Shown: positions 23,013 to 35,153, counted from the first letter of the stretch. The stretch is 64,000 nt of DNA from Collybiopsis luxurians FD-317 M1 (GCA_000827265.1 KN834770.1:139974-203973); one strand, 5' to 3'. A program made the numbers and translations. Notes: a model not told the origin generated them from the letters alone.

Positions 23013-25362
23013 GAGCGTCTCAACAAATTATGAAAGATTAACTCACTGGTACCCAGCCACGGTCACCTCCAATTTCCTTCACGGCCTTTACAAAGCATGA
23101 TGATCAGCACAGATAAAGCTGGTACAAGCTACCATACGTACGTATGACCAATGATTATAGCGCTTAAAAACTCGTAACACATCGTCTTTCATCAGGTCCA
23201 GCTCCTCATCACCCTTCTTTTTGTAATCCATCAGTGCAATACCTGGGAAGCTGGTGGATATTATACTGAGAGGTAGGATGGGCGTTTTAGACATGGGCGT
23301 ATCAGATACTGGGGAACTCCCTGTGGCGGATTTGGCTGCAGTGGCTTCAGCAATAGCCGAAGCGACTGGAACGTTGGTTTCTAGAAGACATCCGGCAGGT
23401 ACCCAACCTTGTTTTGCAACATCGGTATCGACAAGTCCGGTCCCATTAGGATCGCGCTGCACCACCCACCAACCCTTTGCTCTAGATAAGATGATGAACG
23501 TGTCACCCCTACCGAGAACTGTTCAGTATTGTCTCTTGTTCGTTGTTCATGAAATTTCGGACACTTACACAACAACGTCAAATTCGTCCTCTTGCTCTGC
23601 CATGTAAGGATATATTGCGACTGCATAGGATACGCCCGTTGACGCGACCGGTATCTCTCTTCCGCTACTTAGAGGAGGGGACTCTGCTGTGGTGTTTCGC
23701 GACTTCCCAGCTTCAGATTGACCGCTAGATCCGGTAGCCGTACTCGCCACGGAACCATGAGGCGCCATAGTTCCCGCTGAACTGGGAGGGACTCCAAGAA
23801 GTGAATCGTCTCCAACACCGTCTCCTCTTCGCTGTGTTTCTATCAGTGGCGAAGCGATTCCGGGCTCTGGCCATTTCGGTTGTGGGCTAAGACCTCCGAC
23901 GCCCGAGGATGTTAGAGGTGCGGGTGCAGATAGGTCGTTAACTTCTAATTTAGGCGGGCGGGTAATAGTTCGCGAAGATGCTTTGGTGTGTCCTGGGGTG
24001 TTCGAAGTCGACGGAGCATTAGCGGAGTTGGAACTAGAAGGCTGTTCGTTTCCACCATTCATGACAGAGGAGGCTTTACGAGCTGCATGTTTCTGTTGAG
24101 CGACGACAATTGGTGAACGAATGTCCTTGATATGTTTGAGCATGAAGACTGGGTTCTTTTTGGCATCTTTGAGTTTCTGAAATAGCAAAAGCGGCTTTTC
24201 ATCATAACTTAAGCAACGCTCGATACGATTTCCTGGTTGGGCAAGAGTTCAGTTGAGGTATACATGTAGAAGCCGGGCAGAAACACACCGGTTGATCCAT
24301 AACAAATGAACATTGCATAATTCTCCCAGTTGTCGTTATTAATTCGATACTTTTTCAATGCGGCGGGAAGAACTTTCCACGTAGGGTCTTCGAGGCTAAC
24401 CTTGAAACTTTTGAGGTTATCTGAGCTGTCTTGTCGGCTAGGCTTCGGAGCGGAACCTTGCGATAGATTGGGTGAGTCTGTAACGCTGGGCTGCACTTTA
24501 GTTTTGTCGTTCAGAACAGAGTTGGAAGCGAGTTGAGAAGGCGGTATGGTCCTAGTGTAAGGAGGGATGTCGTGGTCGAGTTGCTGAGGAGAAGGGTGAG
24601 GGGATTCGACGTGTTCAGGCTTGGTTGGTGATTTAGTGGGCTTAACGTATTGAGCCCATTTGAATGATGGTTGCCGGCGTAGTGACGGGCTCGAATCGTC
24701 CTGGATAGTGCAATTTCATTAGCTGCCTTTCGGGTATCGTCAGCGGCATCACGAACCGATGATCGAGATACGAAGGACTGTCTGAGGGTGTTGTAGTCAT
24801 CCAAGAACGATTGCAACGTGGAATTGAGATTTTTGTTCTCTTCTTCAAGGGCTCGAAGGCGCTGAGCTAAGGAGAGTTGGGTTTGACAGTGATATTCAAC
24901 TCATAGAGCAACGTACCTTGATCCTTTACCATTGAATGCAACTTTTCCACCGTCATATTCTCTGAGCGATCCTGGGCTTCAGCTACAGAAGAATCTAAAG
25001 TGAGAACGGAAAAATGGACGAGGACGTCCGAACACAAACAAGGAGGGACATATGAATCAGAGTCAAGAGGAATGTTGTTGGCAATCTTCAAAAGGTATAC
25101 AGCTTTGAGTATTGCAAGTCTTTGACCAACGGTCGCGACACCTAAACTTTTGAGGGTTTCGGCATCAATCATACAGAGAATATCGCCAGATATCCGGTGT
25201 GCTTTAAGGTGGAAAAAGTCAATAATTGGCTTTGGAAATGAGAATTGAAAGCTGACTTCTGATTTGGGATTCATACTGAGGAAATCCAAGGCTTGAGAGC
25301 CATGTCTGAACATCGTTTTCGTCCCAGTCGACGACGGTTCGGTCAGCGGTTGGCGAATTCAT
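22809..25362 (-). CDS. STE50: Ste50/Ubc2-type MAPK adaptor: SAM, RA and two SH3 domains
   Basis: Scaffold linking small GTPases or receptors to a MAPKKK of the Ste11 type in mating, filamentation and osmotic signalling. Domains in order: SAM (from the start; WDENDVQTWLSSLGFPQYESQIR then RISGDILCMIDAETLKSLGVATVGQRLAILKAVY), a coiled-coil segment, a RA domain (KSFKVSLEDPTWKVLPAALKK and the following exon), a Ser/Pro linker, SH3-1 (AIYPYMAEQEDEFDVVVGD...GWWVV...GWVPAG) and SH3-2 (GIALMDYKKKGDEELDLMKDDVLRVF...GWVPSWFIG). Yeast Ste50 lacks SH3 domains, whereas basidiomycete Ubc2/Ste50 has them. The start is ATG 25362, which directly begins the SAM domain; the stop is TAA 22809-22811. One intron carries a (GA)12 tract. 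It is divergent from CTK3 with 92 nt between start codons. Confidence 0.9.
22982..23005. repeat. (GA)12 microsatellite inside an intron
   Basis: Twelve GA units on plus, thus (TC)12 on the coding strand of the Ste50-like gene. It lies in the intron 23046-22977, immediately before its 3' splice site, and forms its polypyrimidine tract. Confidence 0.9.
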
Positions 25363-25454
25363 CTGCGAACCTGGAAGTAGAGAGACAAGTTCAGCGGCGC
25401 ACGTGACTTAATTGAGACCGATTATCGGACTTGGCTCTTTACAGCTTCACCATC
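25363..25454. promoter_or_regulatory. 92-nt bidirectional promoter with CACGTG
   Basis: The start codons of the Ste50-like gene (minus) and CTK3 (plus) are separated by only 92 nt. A CACGTGA site at 25400-25405 lies 37 nt from one ATG and 49 nt from the other. Shared regulation is inferred from spacing. Confidence 0.55.
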
Positions 25455-26430
25455 ATGGATCCATTCGAGGTTCGTATGCAGTTCGTAGCATTATTGCGGC
25501 GGTTGAATGCGTGAGTGTCAGAGCGGTAATCCTATTCTGTTCCTCTCAAATTGCTCATAATTAGTTCCCAGCAGTCTATCACAAAGGTAGTCTCTTTCGC
25601 CGTCAAGTTTTTTCCTCCTTGTGGCGAAGACTTGTGGGACTGTATTGTCGAGGAAACGCAAAAGGTTTGCGATCTTGAGAGCCAAATTTTCATAAAGCTC
25701 ATCATCGCTGCAGGGCTCCATTAATTCTCGTATCAACATTCTCTATTTCCTCGATTCATTGTGCGAGACGTGTCTTTTAGTCAAGACCCACGCAAACGCC
25801 GTCGGAAATTCTCAAAAAGCATCGAGCAATATGTATGTCGACCTGGTTGCCCGCGATCTTGGGAAAATAGTCGAAAACGTCGTTCCCCCAGGGCCAGAAG
25901 GCTCACCCAATTTGGTTAGCACGAAACAGGTTTGTAATTGGCCTTCTTGCCTGGGAGCGAAGCTTTTGAATCTTTCGCCCTCCTAGATTCTCGAAACGTG
26001 GCGCACAAGACGGGTAATTGACCCTCAAATAATCGACGCTGTCGTTTCCTCCTTCGACAGTCGAGATGATCTGGAAGAGCCAGACAACGATGCACCAACA
26101 CTGCGAAAATCTTCAACACCACTTCCGCGAGCTGAAGTTTTCAAACGGATAGAAGAAGATCGAGAACGACATAAACGACTGCGAGAACGGAGATGGGTGC
26201 AACCGATTACTCATAACAACGTAGCTCAAACGCAAGCACCACCCCTCGCGTCTTTCATGCCTTTGACCGAGAAAGAAGATGGCGATCGCGAATTGAGCAT
26301 TGATATCGAGTTTGACAATGAATGGGAGACTCTTAGTGACTGGAATGAAGATGATGATGAAGCATGTGCAGAGGAGAATGCGTTGTGTTTTCCTGATCCA
26401 CCGGGTGAGATGGCTATGGATCTGGATTAG
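25455..26430 (+). CDS. CTK3: CTD kinase I gamma subunit (Ctk3 homologue)
   Basis: Non-catalytic subunit of the kinase (Ctk1-Ctk2-Ctk3, CDK12-like) that phosphorylates Ser2 of the RNA polymerase II C-terminal domain. Four exons (25455-25510, 25565-25664, 25714-25929, 25987-26430) sum to 816 nt, 271 aa. The N-terminal CID-like domain carries the family signature MDPFEVRMQFVALLRRLNASQQSI, CGEDLWDCI and INILYFLDSLCE; the central part has ILETWRTRRVIDPQIID, as in fungal orthologues. The C-terminus is acidic (DWNEDDDEACAEE). The first intron follows only 56 nt of coding sequence. Confidence 0.9.
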
Positions 26431-27136
26431 TATTATGTATAGTGTCTTCCATCTTTCCAGCATGTTTAATGTCATAATCCTAATACTCCAGTTATTCTTT
26501 TTTTCTGGCATGAAGAACGGAGCTACAAGCTCAGTTGTAAAAATAAAATAAAAAACTTCACTTACCCATGGCACCCGGTGCCTTTGCATTATTGTCGCCT
26601 TCTTCCAGCTTCTGCCATCCATTCTTTCGAGTTGAAATCCTCGGACGCTTGGCTACATCTGTACGCCGCTCAAGAAATGCTGCTAACTCGATTCCGCATA
26701 AATTTATATTGATTCCTTGTCATAGGCAGCATCGGCCTCATTCAGAGCTTTGATCCGGACTCTCCTTCCTCCGGCCTTCTCTGAGCCCCAATTCTAATCT
26801 TTATCACGGGCATTGCTCAAGCACCTTGACATCTGGTACAGGTTTCGCCGTCGATTTGTCCTTGTACCTCGAACACAATGTCGCGGCTAAGTATTTGCGG
26901 AGCCTTGGTTATGCACCCCTTCTTGCCAATTTACGTACTGTTCTCTATCATCCCGCCTCGTTGTGATGAGATTCTACGCGCTGCTCGGGTTGGCGTTAGC
27001 CATTCACTCAAATTCAATCTGCCATCGTACGACCCTAAAGGCCAACGGCAAACTTCGAAAAAAAAAAACCCTCTCTGACTCTTCCCGCTATATTCTCCAG
27101 CACAATTTTGGGTAACTCCTATCCGGTATCCTAAGC
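26431..27136. other. Intergenic region upstream of the F-box gene
   Basis: 706 nt with no recognisable gene. An open frame at 26878-27078 ends in a Lys-rich run from an A-tract and lacks conserved features. It should contain the CTK3 3' UTR and the F-box promoter. Confidence 0.5.
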
Positions 27137-28911
27137 ATGACCTGGTCTAGTCTTCCATCCACAACCCTCAGGCCTTTGGCGTTTGACCGTGCCAACAGAG
27201 GGAAGTCAACCAAATCACAGTTCCCATTATTCCAACTTCCGGTAGAGGTCCTTCAAGATGTAGCTCCCCACATTCCACCTGCAGACTTAGAAACCCTCGC
27301 TCTCGTCGACCGCGACTGTCGCCAACTGGCACGTTCCGTGCAGTTCTTTCATGTCAAGTTGACTTACAGCGATACCTCCTTGGGTATTTTGGAGACGCTG
27401 CTAGCGGAGATGCATGGCACCCAGAGTGAATCTTCTCAAATCTTAGGATCGTGCATTCGACATCTTACCCTCGATCTCGGTCATCCTAGATTGACTGAGA
27501 CGCGTTTGTCGCGCTATCCAACCTTGCTTGGTTTCCATAAACACCTACCGGGCACAAACAACGCGCAAACCGCGTACCTTCACGCCCTTGCGACCATCCT
27601 TTGCAATTCCCTGCCGAATCTCCACAGTCTGAATTGGCAAAGCCGAATGCCAATCAGCACGGAACTAATGCAGTCCGTAACGGCGTCCAATGCACGTCAC
27701 GTCGTGATTAATCATGCGTTAGTCCACGCTCATCTGGATGCGTTTGATTTCTACGGCAGACCAAGATGGGCTCTCGAGAGCTTCAATTTGGACGTGACCT
27801 GTATTTCGGACTCTTCGGAAGATGCAGATATGATTGTGGCGATCATGACGGACATGCTTCGCGCAGCATCTCCCACTCTACAACACTTGTCATGGAAGGG
27901 AACGCGACTGCCTTTCTATATATCTTTCGGTAGGGAGATGGTAGTCTTTCCGCGCCTACGAAGTCTTCGTTTGGATGCGGTGAGAATGGCAGACTTCACC
28001 ATCCTGTCATCATTCCTGTCATCTAACAGCCGCATTTCCTCGCTGGAAATCAGTAGCTTGGACCGTGTCACGGCTGAGTTCCTGGATAATCGGGGTTATA
28101 TGCAGTCTTTGGAATGCTTTTCGTGGATAAACCAATCAAATGCTCACGAGGAAGAAGTTATAGCATTCCTCGAAGCCAATTGCCAAATCCATTCTTTGTC
28201 AATTGATCAACCACTTTCGCCTCTGACTATCGAGACTAGAATTTTACCCATGATTGAATCACACTTTCGTTACCTCACCTCCCTCCAATTGGTTTGGGGC
28301 TCCGTCTCTATCCCTGATACAACCCTCTTTATCATAGGATCTTTACCTCAGCTACGAAAGCTCTGGCTATCCGCAGGTTACCAATTCGGATGGTGTAACA
28401 ACTGGAGAATTGAACATGACGTGATACTCGATGCCCTTCGACCACTTCACCAGCTCGAAAGTTTAGCATTTTCCCGAGACTCGTACGAAGTCAATGGACA
28501 TCCTTTGCTCGACTCTTCAGTGGACAAGTACTACGTCAACTCGGTCTTTCCTGTGGACCTGAATTTTCAAACATATCTGAAGCCTGACGAGCGAGTTCTT
28601 ATCGACAGTTTGGGGCAAAAAACGGACATTTCATTTGACCATGCTCGGTCTTTGCAGAGCAGATTAATGAAAGCAGCTGTGAGTAACTATTACGAGACGG
28701 ATCTATAACTTGAATGCTGACAAGATTTCCTCGGCAGTGGGAAAGATGGCACCAGGAAAAGATGATTGCACTGGCAAATGTGTATGCAAACACTTTCCCT
28801 CTATTACAATCGTGTTTTATCGGGCAATATCCTATGCGAGTGGAGCGCGAAGGCCTTAAAGTGAACGTAATCGTAGAAACAACCCTGAGGCAGGAAAATT
28901 TTAGACCATGA
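27137..28911 (+). CDS. F-box-like protein of an agaricomycete expanded family
   Basis: Likely substrate receptor of an SCF ubiquitin ligase; target unknown. Two exons (27137-28678 and 28738-28911) give 1716 nt, 571 aa. An F-box-like motif lies near residues 30-75 (FPLFQLPVEVLQDVAPHIPPADLETLALVDRDCRQLARS), followed by irregular leucine-rich segments. The reading frame of exon 1 ends at 28706-28708, but splicing at GTGAGT/CGGCAG removes that stop and adds a tail (WERWHQEKMIALANVYANTFPLL...CFIGQYPM) that I recognise as typical of this fungal family, so I extend the gene to 28911. Confidence 0.8.
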
Positions 28912-29118
28912 CAGACAAAAGATTCATCACATTAGAGAGCGAAATTATGTATAGGCATTGTATAGACGTCGCCCTTCGAAATCTACCTTACCAGTCTTAT
29001 TCTGATTTACCAGCGAGTCATTTACCTGACAAATAATTACTTCTATGATTAGTCGCTTCGAATTAGTAGATTTTATATCCTATCATTTTAACTGCGTTGG
29101 GTAGAGGGTAGCTCTATT

Positions 29119-31114
29119 TCATGGTTTCTTCTTCTTATTTGACTTTTGTGGCGGGATCGGGGGTATTTCAATCGAGCCTCCTGCTGCCTCGCTTACAACC
29201 CCTTCGCCCTTCTCAATCTGTGTCTTTGCTTCGAGAGAGAATATCACATCCCTAAGCTGATCTTCCAACTCTCTTATCTTCAGCTTAAATTCCTCCCTAT
29301 CCTTATCCATGGCCTCCGCCTTCTCTTTCATCTTTCCTAAGTTACTCATCAGACCCTCACTTACTGCCCTTTCCCCTCGCAAGTCCTTTTCCAGCCGTCG
29401 TGCAAGCTCTGTCATTTTCTCAGCTCTTGATTCCGCCTTATTCCTCTCCTTGGTGAGCTCTGCTATCCGCTCCTCCTCAGCTTTTCGTCGTTCTTCATCT
29501 ACCTCCTTAATTTCCAGCTGTTTCGTCAATCGTTCCACTAACCCTCTCAGCTCCCCCACTTGAATTTGAAGTTCGGCAGTCTGATCTTCATAGTATGCGC
29601 GCTGAGAATCCAACTGCGATGTAAGCAGATACGAGTACTCTATACCGATAGCCTCGATTTTCTCGGCGCTCAGGGCATCCGCTGCACTTGGTCCGAGACC
29701 ACTTTCACGATTAGGAGGACTTGCGGCCATTGACGTTGCAGCACTCGGAAGTTCCACCAATTTACCGTCTGCTTTGTTTTGAATGAGCCGATGCACATAA
29801 CCGTCGCCTGCGTAGTCCCATACGCGCTGTGTTTCGAGTTCTAGAGCATAAAGATGTGTTGTAGACTGATAATGGGCTTGAGCATGAGCCCGACCATATC
29901 GCCCACAGCCGACGTTTCCGCAGATGAGACAGATCCACAAGTTGGTCGTGGATGAACAGGAGGAGCAGGAAGACATACTGGCTGAAGATGGATTAGCGAA
30001 TGGAATAGGGGTGGGTCTCGTTGAAGAAGAGGAGGGGTGTGATGACAAGAGATTCTGAGAGTATCTGCATACCGGACAACTGTATAACCTATTTTAAACA
30101 ATAATGCTGGTAAGTGAAAGTGTAGGAGGCGTACCGGCTATCACCCCACTTGCTTAAACACATACAGTGGAACGTATGCGAGCAGGGAACGGTGATGAGG
30201 CCTGTGACAGCCATGTCCATCCTTTCCAGGCACACTGGACAGGTGGGTAGCTCATACATATTGTTCTGAGACGAAACAAATTGCGCAACCCCCTGTGTCA
30301 CCGTGTCCTCAGCTCGAAGTTCGATCGAGAGAACACGGACGACATTGCAGAGCTCTGGCTAGACGAGAAAGTTTAGGGATTAAAACGAAAGCGCAATGAA
30401 GTTATACGTACCTCCATAGAATTAAACGGTCTTCCATTATAAGCTTCGATGAACTCTGAAGCATCTTCGGGCTTTCGAAACTTGATGAGAGCAATTGAGC
30501 GATTAGGAAGAGAATCTCTGGCGAGGAATTAAGTCACAGAATTTTTATGAACGTTGCCATTGCTCACCTTAGAATCCGGAGGTGGGAAATGGTCTCAGCT
30601 GCGGGAGCTACAAAAGTCAGGAAATCCGAAGGCGCCATCCATGAGGGAACAGCTAGAACAGCCAAAATCACACTGTCTACAACGGGTGATGACGAGGAAG
30701 GATGTTCTGAGGGTTCCTGACAATCTCTGAATATATGAATTACACCTTCAGGGAGATTTGTAGATCCTGATACTGTTCCATCCGCCACGAATTGTGCAAT
30801 AGCAAGTCCTGAAGAAGCAATCGTTGGAGAACGAAGACGAAAGTAGATTCTGGTCGCGTACCATCCCCTCCAGAGTCTTTCTCCTTCCCTGTCAAAGTAT
30901 GCGAAGCCAGTACATTTGAATCCATCCAATCAATACGAATCGGTCCAAATCTGTAGTCTTTTTTGTGCGGATTGGAAGAACTGGCACTTTTCCTGTTGGT
31001 TGGATTGGGAAGATGATTAGGTAGCTCCTCGAATAAAGAGTCTGGAGTAAAAATATTCTGTCTTTGTTTATGGTTCCTTGTGTTGAAAACGATGCGAATA
31101 TGGAAACCTCGCAT
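29119..31114 (-). CDS. ETP1: BRAP2/Etp1-type RING and UBP zinc-finger ubiquitin ligase
   Basis: Homologue of human BRCA1-associated protein (BRAP/IMP) and yeast Etp1. Domains in order: BRAP2-type RNA-recognition-like fold ([23 protein letters not shown]...RIL), RING finger (CPVCLERMD...[22 protein letters not shown]), UBP-type zinc finger ([24 protein letters not shown]...[14 protein letters not shown]...[13 protein letters not shown]) and a C-terminal coiled coil of about 130 residues rich in Glu/Lys/Arg, ending in a basic NKKKKP. At least five introns. The start is uncertain; I choose ATG 31114 ([11 protein letters not shown]). A further upstream open frame at 31174-31400 could be an additional 5' exon. 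Confidence 0.88.
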
Positions 31115-33508
31115 TATACGGTCGACATGCAAGGGATAGTGTGGCGCTGCTTACAAAAATTGATGCATGATGGTCAGATTACATAACGCAGAGTCATACT
31201 TGGTCTGCAAAGATTTTTTGACTCAGTACTTAAGTGTTGAGGAACGGGAGTTGCAACAAAGGTCGGTTGTGCTCCGGCCATATAGGGAACTTCCATGGGG
31301 ATATTGGGGCTATAGGTAATATTCGAGTGTACGGTATTGTTGGAAGTTGGTTGGAAGTGATATGGGACGCGCTTGGTCAAGTGTCCTTGAAAAATTAAAA
31401 ATGGGAAGGAGAGGGTCAAAGTGTGCCAGTCACTTCTCCCCCTGTATCAGAGGGAAGTCGCTGAAGGAAAAACTCAGCCCCCTTTCCAGGCGCCTCACCC
31501 ACACTGTGGTATAAGCTCTTGCCAGGCTTCAAGTTGGGCCCGCCCGGTGCTCCTCAACATTGATCGAGTCATGGCCTGCAAAATAAATGAGTGTCTGGGT
31601 GGAATGACGGTATATCTAACCATCTCTCTTACACTGTAACTTAACGTCGCGAAAAGTATCAGCAATTCTTGATGATACTTATCCTGCTGTATCTATGCAC
31701 GCAGATAATCCTACCTCAGCACAACGTCAATCCAGCACTCGCTAATGAAACCTGCCCTGGACTGCGAAAGACAATAATAATCTTGCTTCCGGTTTCTTAC
31801 TTCCTCTATCGACGAATTTGACTCATAAATATTGAATATATACTACAGTGCAGCTTTCCTAGTCCATCATAAAAATGGCACCTAGTATTTAAGATTTAAG
31901 ACCTCGGATGAAGATGTATCATCGTATCAAATCTTTGAAACGAGAAAAATTTCATCAACTTTTTCCTACAGCGACTCAGCAACTGTGGCTCTACTATCGG
32001 CTATTAGTTTAGTGACCGAGATTGAATTGTATGATGTGAACTTTTGTTTTGCAAGAGTGAGTCAAGAGAGACTCGGAAAATGCGTTCTGAGCTCATTACA
32101 TAGCTTGAACAGACTCAATCCAAGTCAATCTCAGTGTGCCGTGCCAGTAGAGGGCCAAGTCAAAATGAGTTACAAACTACTTGGCTATTCAAAATGTCAC
32201 AGTTCCGAAATTCACGAAAGAAACATGAAGCCTACTTTCATAATTTTCTACAGCTGCTGAATCTGTCCCGAGCAAGACTTTCGGCGTTCACGCAGCACGG
32301 CGGGTGCAGATCCCTGTGGAGATTTTTCCGAATTTGGCAGAGTTGTGTGGTCATCTGGACTGGAAACCATCAAGAGAAATCAACAATGCCCTGAGATCGA
32401 GTAGTAGATTCTCCAAATAATATTAGTTTTCGTTGTTCTAACTTTTGTTTTTCTCTATGCACTGAGTTCCGGGATCTCTGGCGCCGAATGATTAAAGAAA
32501 ATCGAGTGGTTCGCTGTGCAAGCCTGACGTGGTGTCTTGTATTCAACGCAATCATCGCTCCCCCGATCCCCCAATCCCCCAAGGTTTTTCGCCTTGCGCT
32601 GGCTCTGATAGATTGCATGTTGGTCGTCGAGAGGCCATTGGTACATTTAGAAAGGGTGAGTCATAAGGATCTAGGACCCTATACAAGTATGGTGTAACAT
32701 TCATATGTGAGAGCCTCGTCTAGCTTCGGATTGATTCAACCATATGCTCCTCGCTAATCCGAGTACAACCCCAAAAATCCACGACTCAAGGACTGCTACT
32801 CAGGGCCACGGGCTCACTATCCAGTTGGCGTCTTGAAGGTACTTCAGCTTAGGATTTATCGGCTATTTGACGTTCTATTACAGGGACAAACAGGGACAAG
32901 CTTATGGTTAACATGGCCCGAATCATGTAAACTTTAAGTTCGAATTGTTATTCATGTCGAAAATTTGGATGGTTAGATTGGTGACATTATTATCTTCTTC
33001 CCTTCTATTTTGATTAATTCCGCTGACTGCGAATTCGGTTAGTGTCGCCTGCCGATCAATTTCTGCTGCTAAGTACCGGCTTCTACCGGCTTGGAAAATA
33101 TTTCCGTTAGAATTGTCAACGTGCGGGTGCCTGCACCATATGTACCGTCTCCGCAAGGCCCGCAAGGCTGCTGCCCCATTTCCGTCGCAAGTTCCAAAGC
33201 TATGAACACGTTCCAAAGAGACATGTGATTCTACTAGATTGGCATCGTCATAGTCCCGTTGTTATCGCTTTCAGTGTACCTTTAACCTCCCGACAGAATC
33301 GAGTGAATCTATTTCCAAACTTTGAGTGTTCTTCGTTGTTGAAGGTCAGAATGCACATAAGCTGCTTGCAGGACTGCCTACTTAACCGGTCCCGAGTGAG
33401 GGAGGAAGGGATATAACTCGCTTTGACATTTCCCAAATGGAAATCATCGAACGAAGAGTCCGAGTAGTGACGTAATTACGCAGGTTGGCCTTGCTCTGCA
33501 ACTAGACC
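31115..33508. other. Gene-poor stretch of 2.4 kb
   Basis: No convincing gene on either strand. It is relatively AT-rich. The minus-strand frame at 31174-31400 contains a Pro-rich segment (NIPMEVPYMAGAQPTFVATP) that might be an exon, and the minus-strand frame 32923-33216 reads without obvious homology. There are short local duplications (TACCGGCTTC at about 33073, CAGGGACAA at about 32880). A relic of a decayed gene or element is possible but not shown. Confidence 0.4.
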
Positions 33509-34435
33509 ATGCATGCTGCAGCCCCGTATTTTCATCTAAGTCGTCCTTTTACGAGAAAATCCCTTCAGGCAGTCAGAAACGCATTGCAGCTTGCCCAGCA
33601 GATTGGTGATACAGCCTCAATGCAAACCGCACCTGGCAAAGCAGCCGTATTAATTCCACTGGCCAATGTGCAAAATACTCCCGGAATCTTATTAGAAGTT
33701 CGAGGGAAAGCATTGAGAAGTCATTCAGGCGAGGTGAGGTGAGAATTCTACAAAGACGACTTGTGACAGAATGCTAGACTTGAATGTAGCTTCCCCGGCG
33801 GACGCGTTGATCCTGTACGTCTTAAGTGTCCTACGACTGAACTTTGTCTGACTTGCCGCAGACCGATGCATCTCTAGTGGACGCAGCTCTGAGAGAAACA
33901 CGCGAAGAGCTCGGAATTGAACCGGTAAATATAGAAATATTAGGAAGTATTGGGCCTCCCGAGATAAATCTCCGAGGAAATATGATTGTGCATCCTGTTG
34001 TGGTGAGATTTTCGCTTCCGAATCCCAAGTTGAATCTCATGTTTTTGGAAGGGATTTGTGCATGCTGATCCAGCCACTTCGCGCTCTAGTTCTGTACCAG
34101 GCGATGACGAACCTCTGCCCTCATGCGACTTGACCGCTATCCGAAAGAATATCTCACCAGTCGAAGTTGATGCAGTATTTCATCTGCCTCTATCAAGCCT
34201 AATTTCCCCTCCACGTCTACGTTCTTCGTTGTTTCGTGGAAATAGACCTTACTGGGCAATAGGCGTCACGGATTTAGTTGAAGAAGGTGTAACGGAGCGG
34301 CAACAACGACAGCAAGATGAATTTGACATTGAAGACGATTCTGAGATTGGGGCAGGGAAATATGGGATTGAAGTCTGGGGACTAACAGGATGGTATCTGA
34401 ATCTATTAATGAAGAGACTCAAGGTGTACGAATGA
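33509..34435 (+). CDS. PCD1: Nudix hydrolase, coenzyme A diphosphatase-like (Pcd1/NUDT7-8 group)
   Basis: Hydrolyses nucleoside diphosphate-linked substrates; this subgroup cleaves CoA and related or oxidised nucleotides, often in peroxisomes or mitochondria. Four exons (33509-33738, 33790-33814, 33862-34002, 34052-34435) sum to 780 nt, 259 aa. The Nudix box is complete across the second and third exons: FPGGRVDPTDASLVDAALRE followed by TREELGI. The N-terminal AAVLIPL and the later RPYWAIGVTD with GLTGWYLN are typical of the CoA-Nudix branch. The second exon is only 25 nt. No C-terminal PTS1 is present (ends KVYE). The stop codon directly abuts that of the convergent VMA12. Confidence 0.85.
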
Positions 34436-35153
34436 CTATGTAGAGTTCTTAGAATTTGCGTTAACCCGCAGTCGTAGTCCTTCAGGCATCTCGTCATCTG
34501 CGCTTCCCGCACTGGGGTTCTCTCCGTCCTCCTTTTTGGCTCGTAGATATTTACGACGTACTTTGCGAGTTCCCGAAGACGATGATGAACGAGATTGCCA
34601 TATAATGTAGAGTACTATCTCTGAAAATGCAACAATGACCGCGACGGATAAAGCAAACAGAACACGCTGGAGCAGGGTCAGCGTAAGCAATATAACTTGA
34701 GTTAATACTCACCCATTCTTGCCTCCAATTCGTCTTATCCGACCCGAGCCAAGCTGCAGCCCCTGCCCCAATTACGCTCAGAAGGCCGTTGATGATCGCC
34801 GTTATTGCCTTGCGTTCTTGTTTCTTCTGTAGCGCAATTTTTTCTGGCTCTTCTGGAGGAGAATACGGACCGAAATTTCGTTCAGGGGAAGACGTCGTGC
34901 CAGCCAAAAGGGCTATGATGGAATAGGTATTTGGATCAAGGGGCGGTGAAGATGATTTGAGCGCATTTGAGCCAGCAGGAGACCGAGACCACCGTGAAAT
35001 GGAGTGAAGGAGGGAATAAGGAATAAAGTCTTTCCGCTGGAGATGCTGGGCGAGTTGACTGGATAATTCCTCGTCGCTAATGAGAGGAAGCAGGGGTTCC
35101 AATGCCGACGCAAGATGGCGCTCGAGCGAAACGTTGACGTTGGACTGTGACAT
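34436..35153 (-). CDS. VMA12: V-ATPase assembly factor Vma12/Vph2 (TMEM199 homologue)
   Basis: ER membrane protein needed to assemble the Vo sector of the vacuolar proton ATPase. Two exons (35153-34713, 34666-34436) total 672 nt, 223 aa, similar to yeast Vma12 (215). The N-terminal half is cytosolic; two transmembrane helices follow a basic segment (QKKQERKAITAIINGLLSV...GAGAAAWL and VLFALSVAVIVAFSEIVLYII), the typical hairpin of the family. The C-terminal tail is basic then acidic. It diverges from the ataxin-10 gene with 91 nt between ATGs and is convergent with the Nudix gene with no spacer. Confidence 0.85.

Noticed and set aside
26113..26622. 169-residue minus-strand frame
   Set aside because: It is antisense to the last exon of CTK3, whose frame is conserved. 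The antisense product has no recognisable features.
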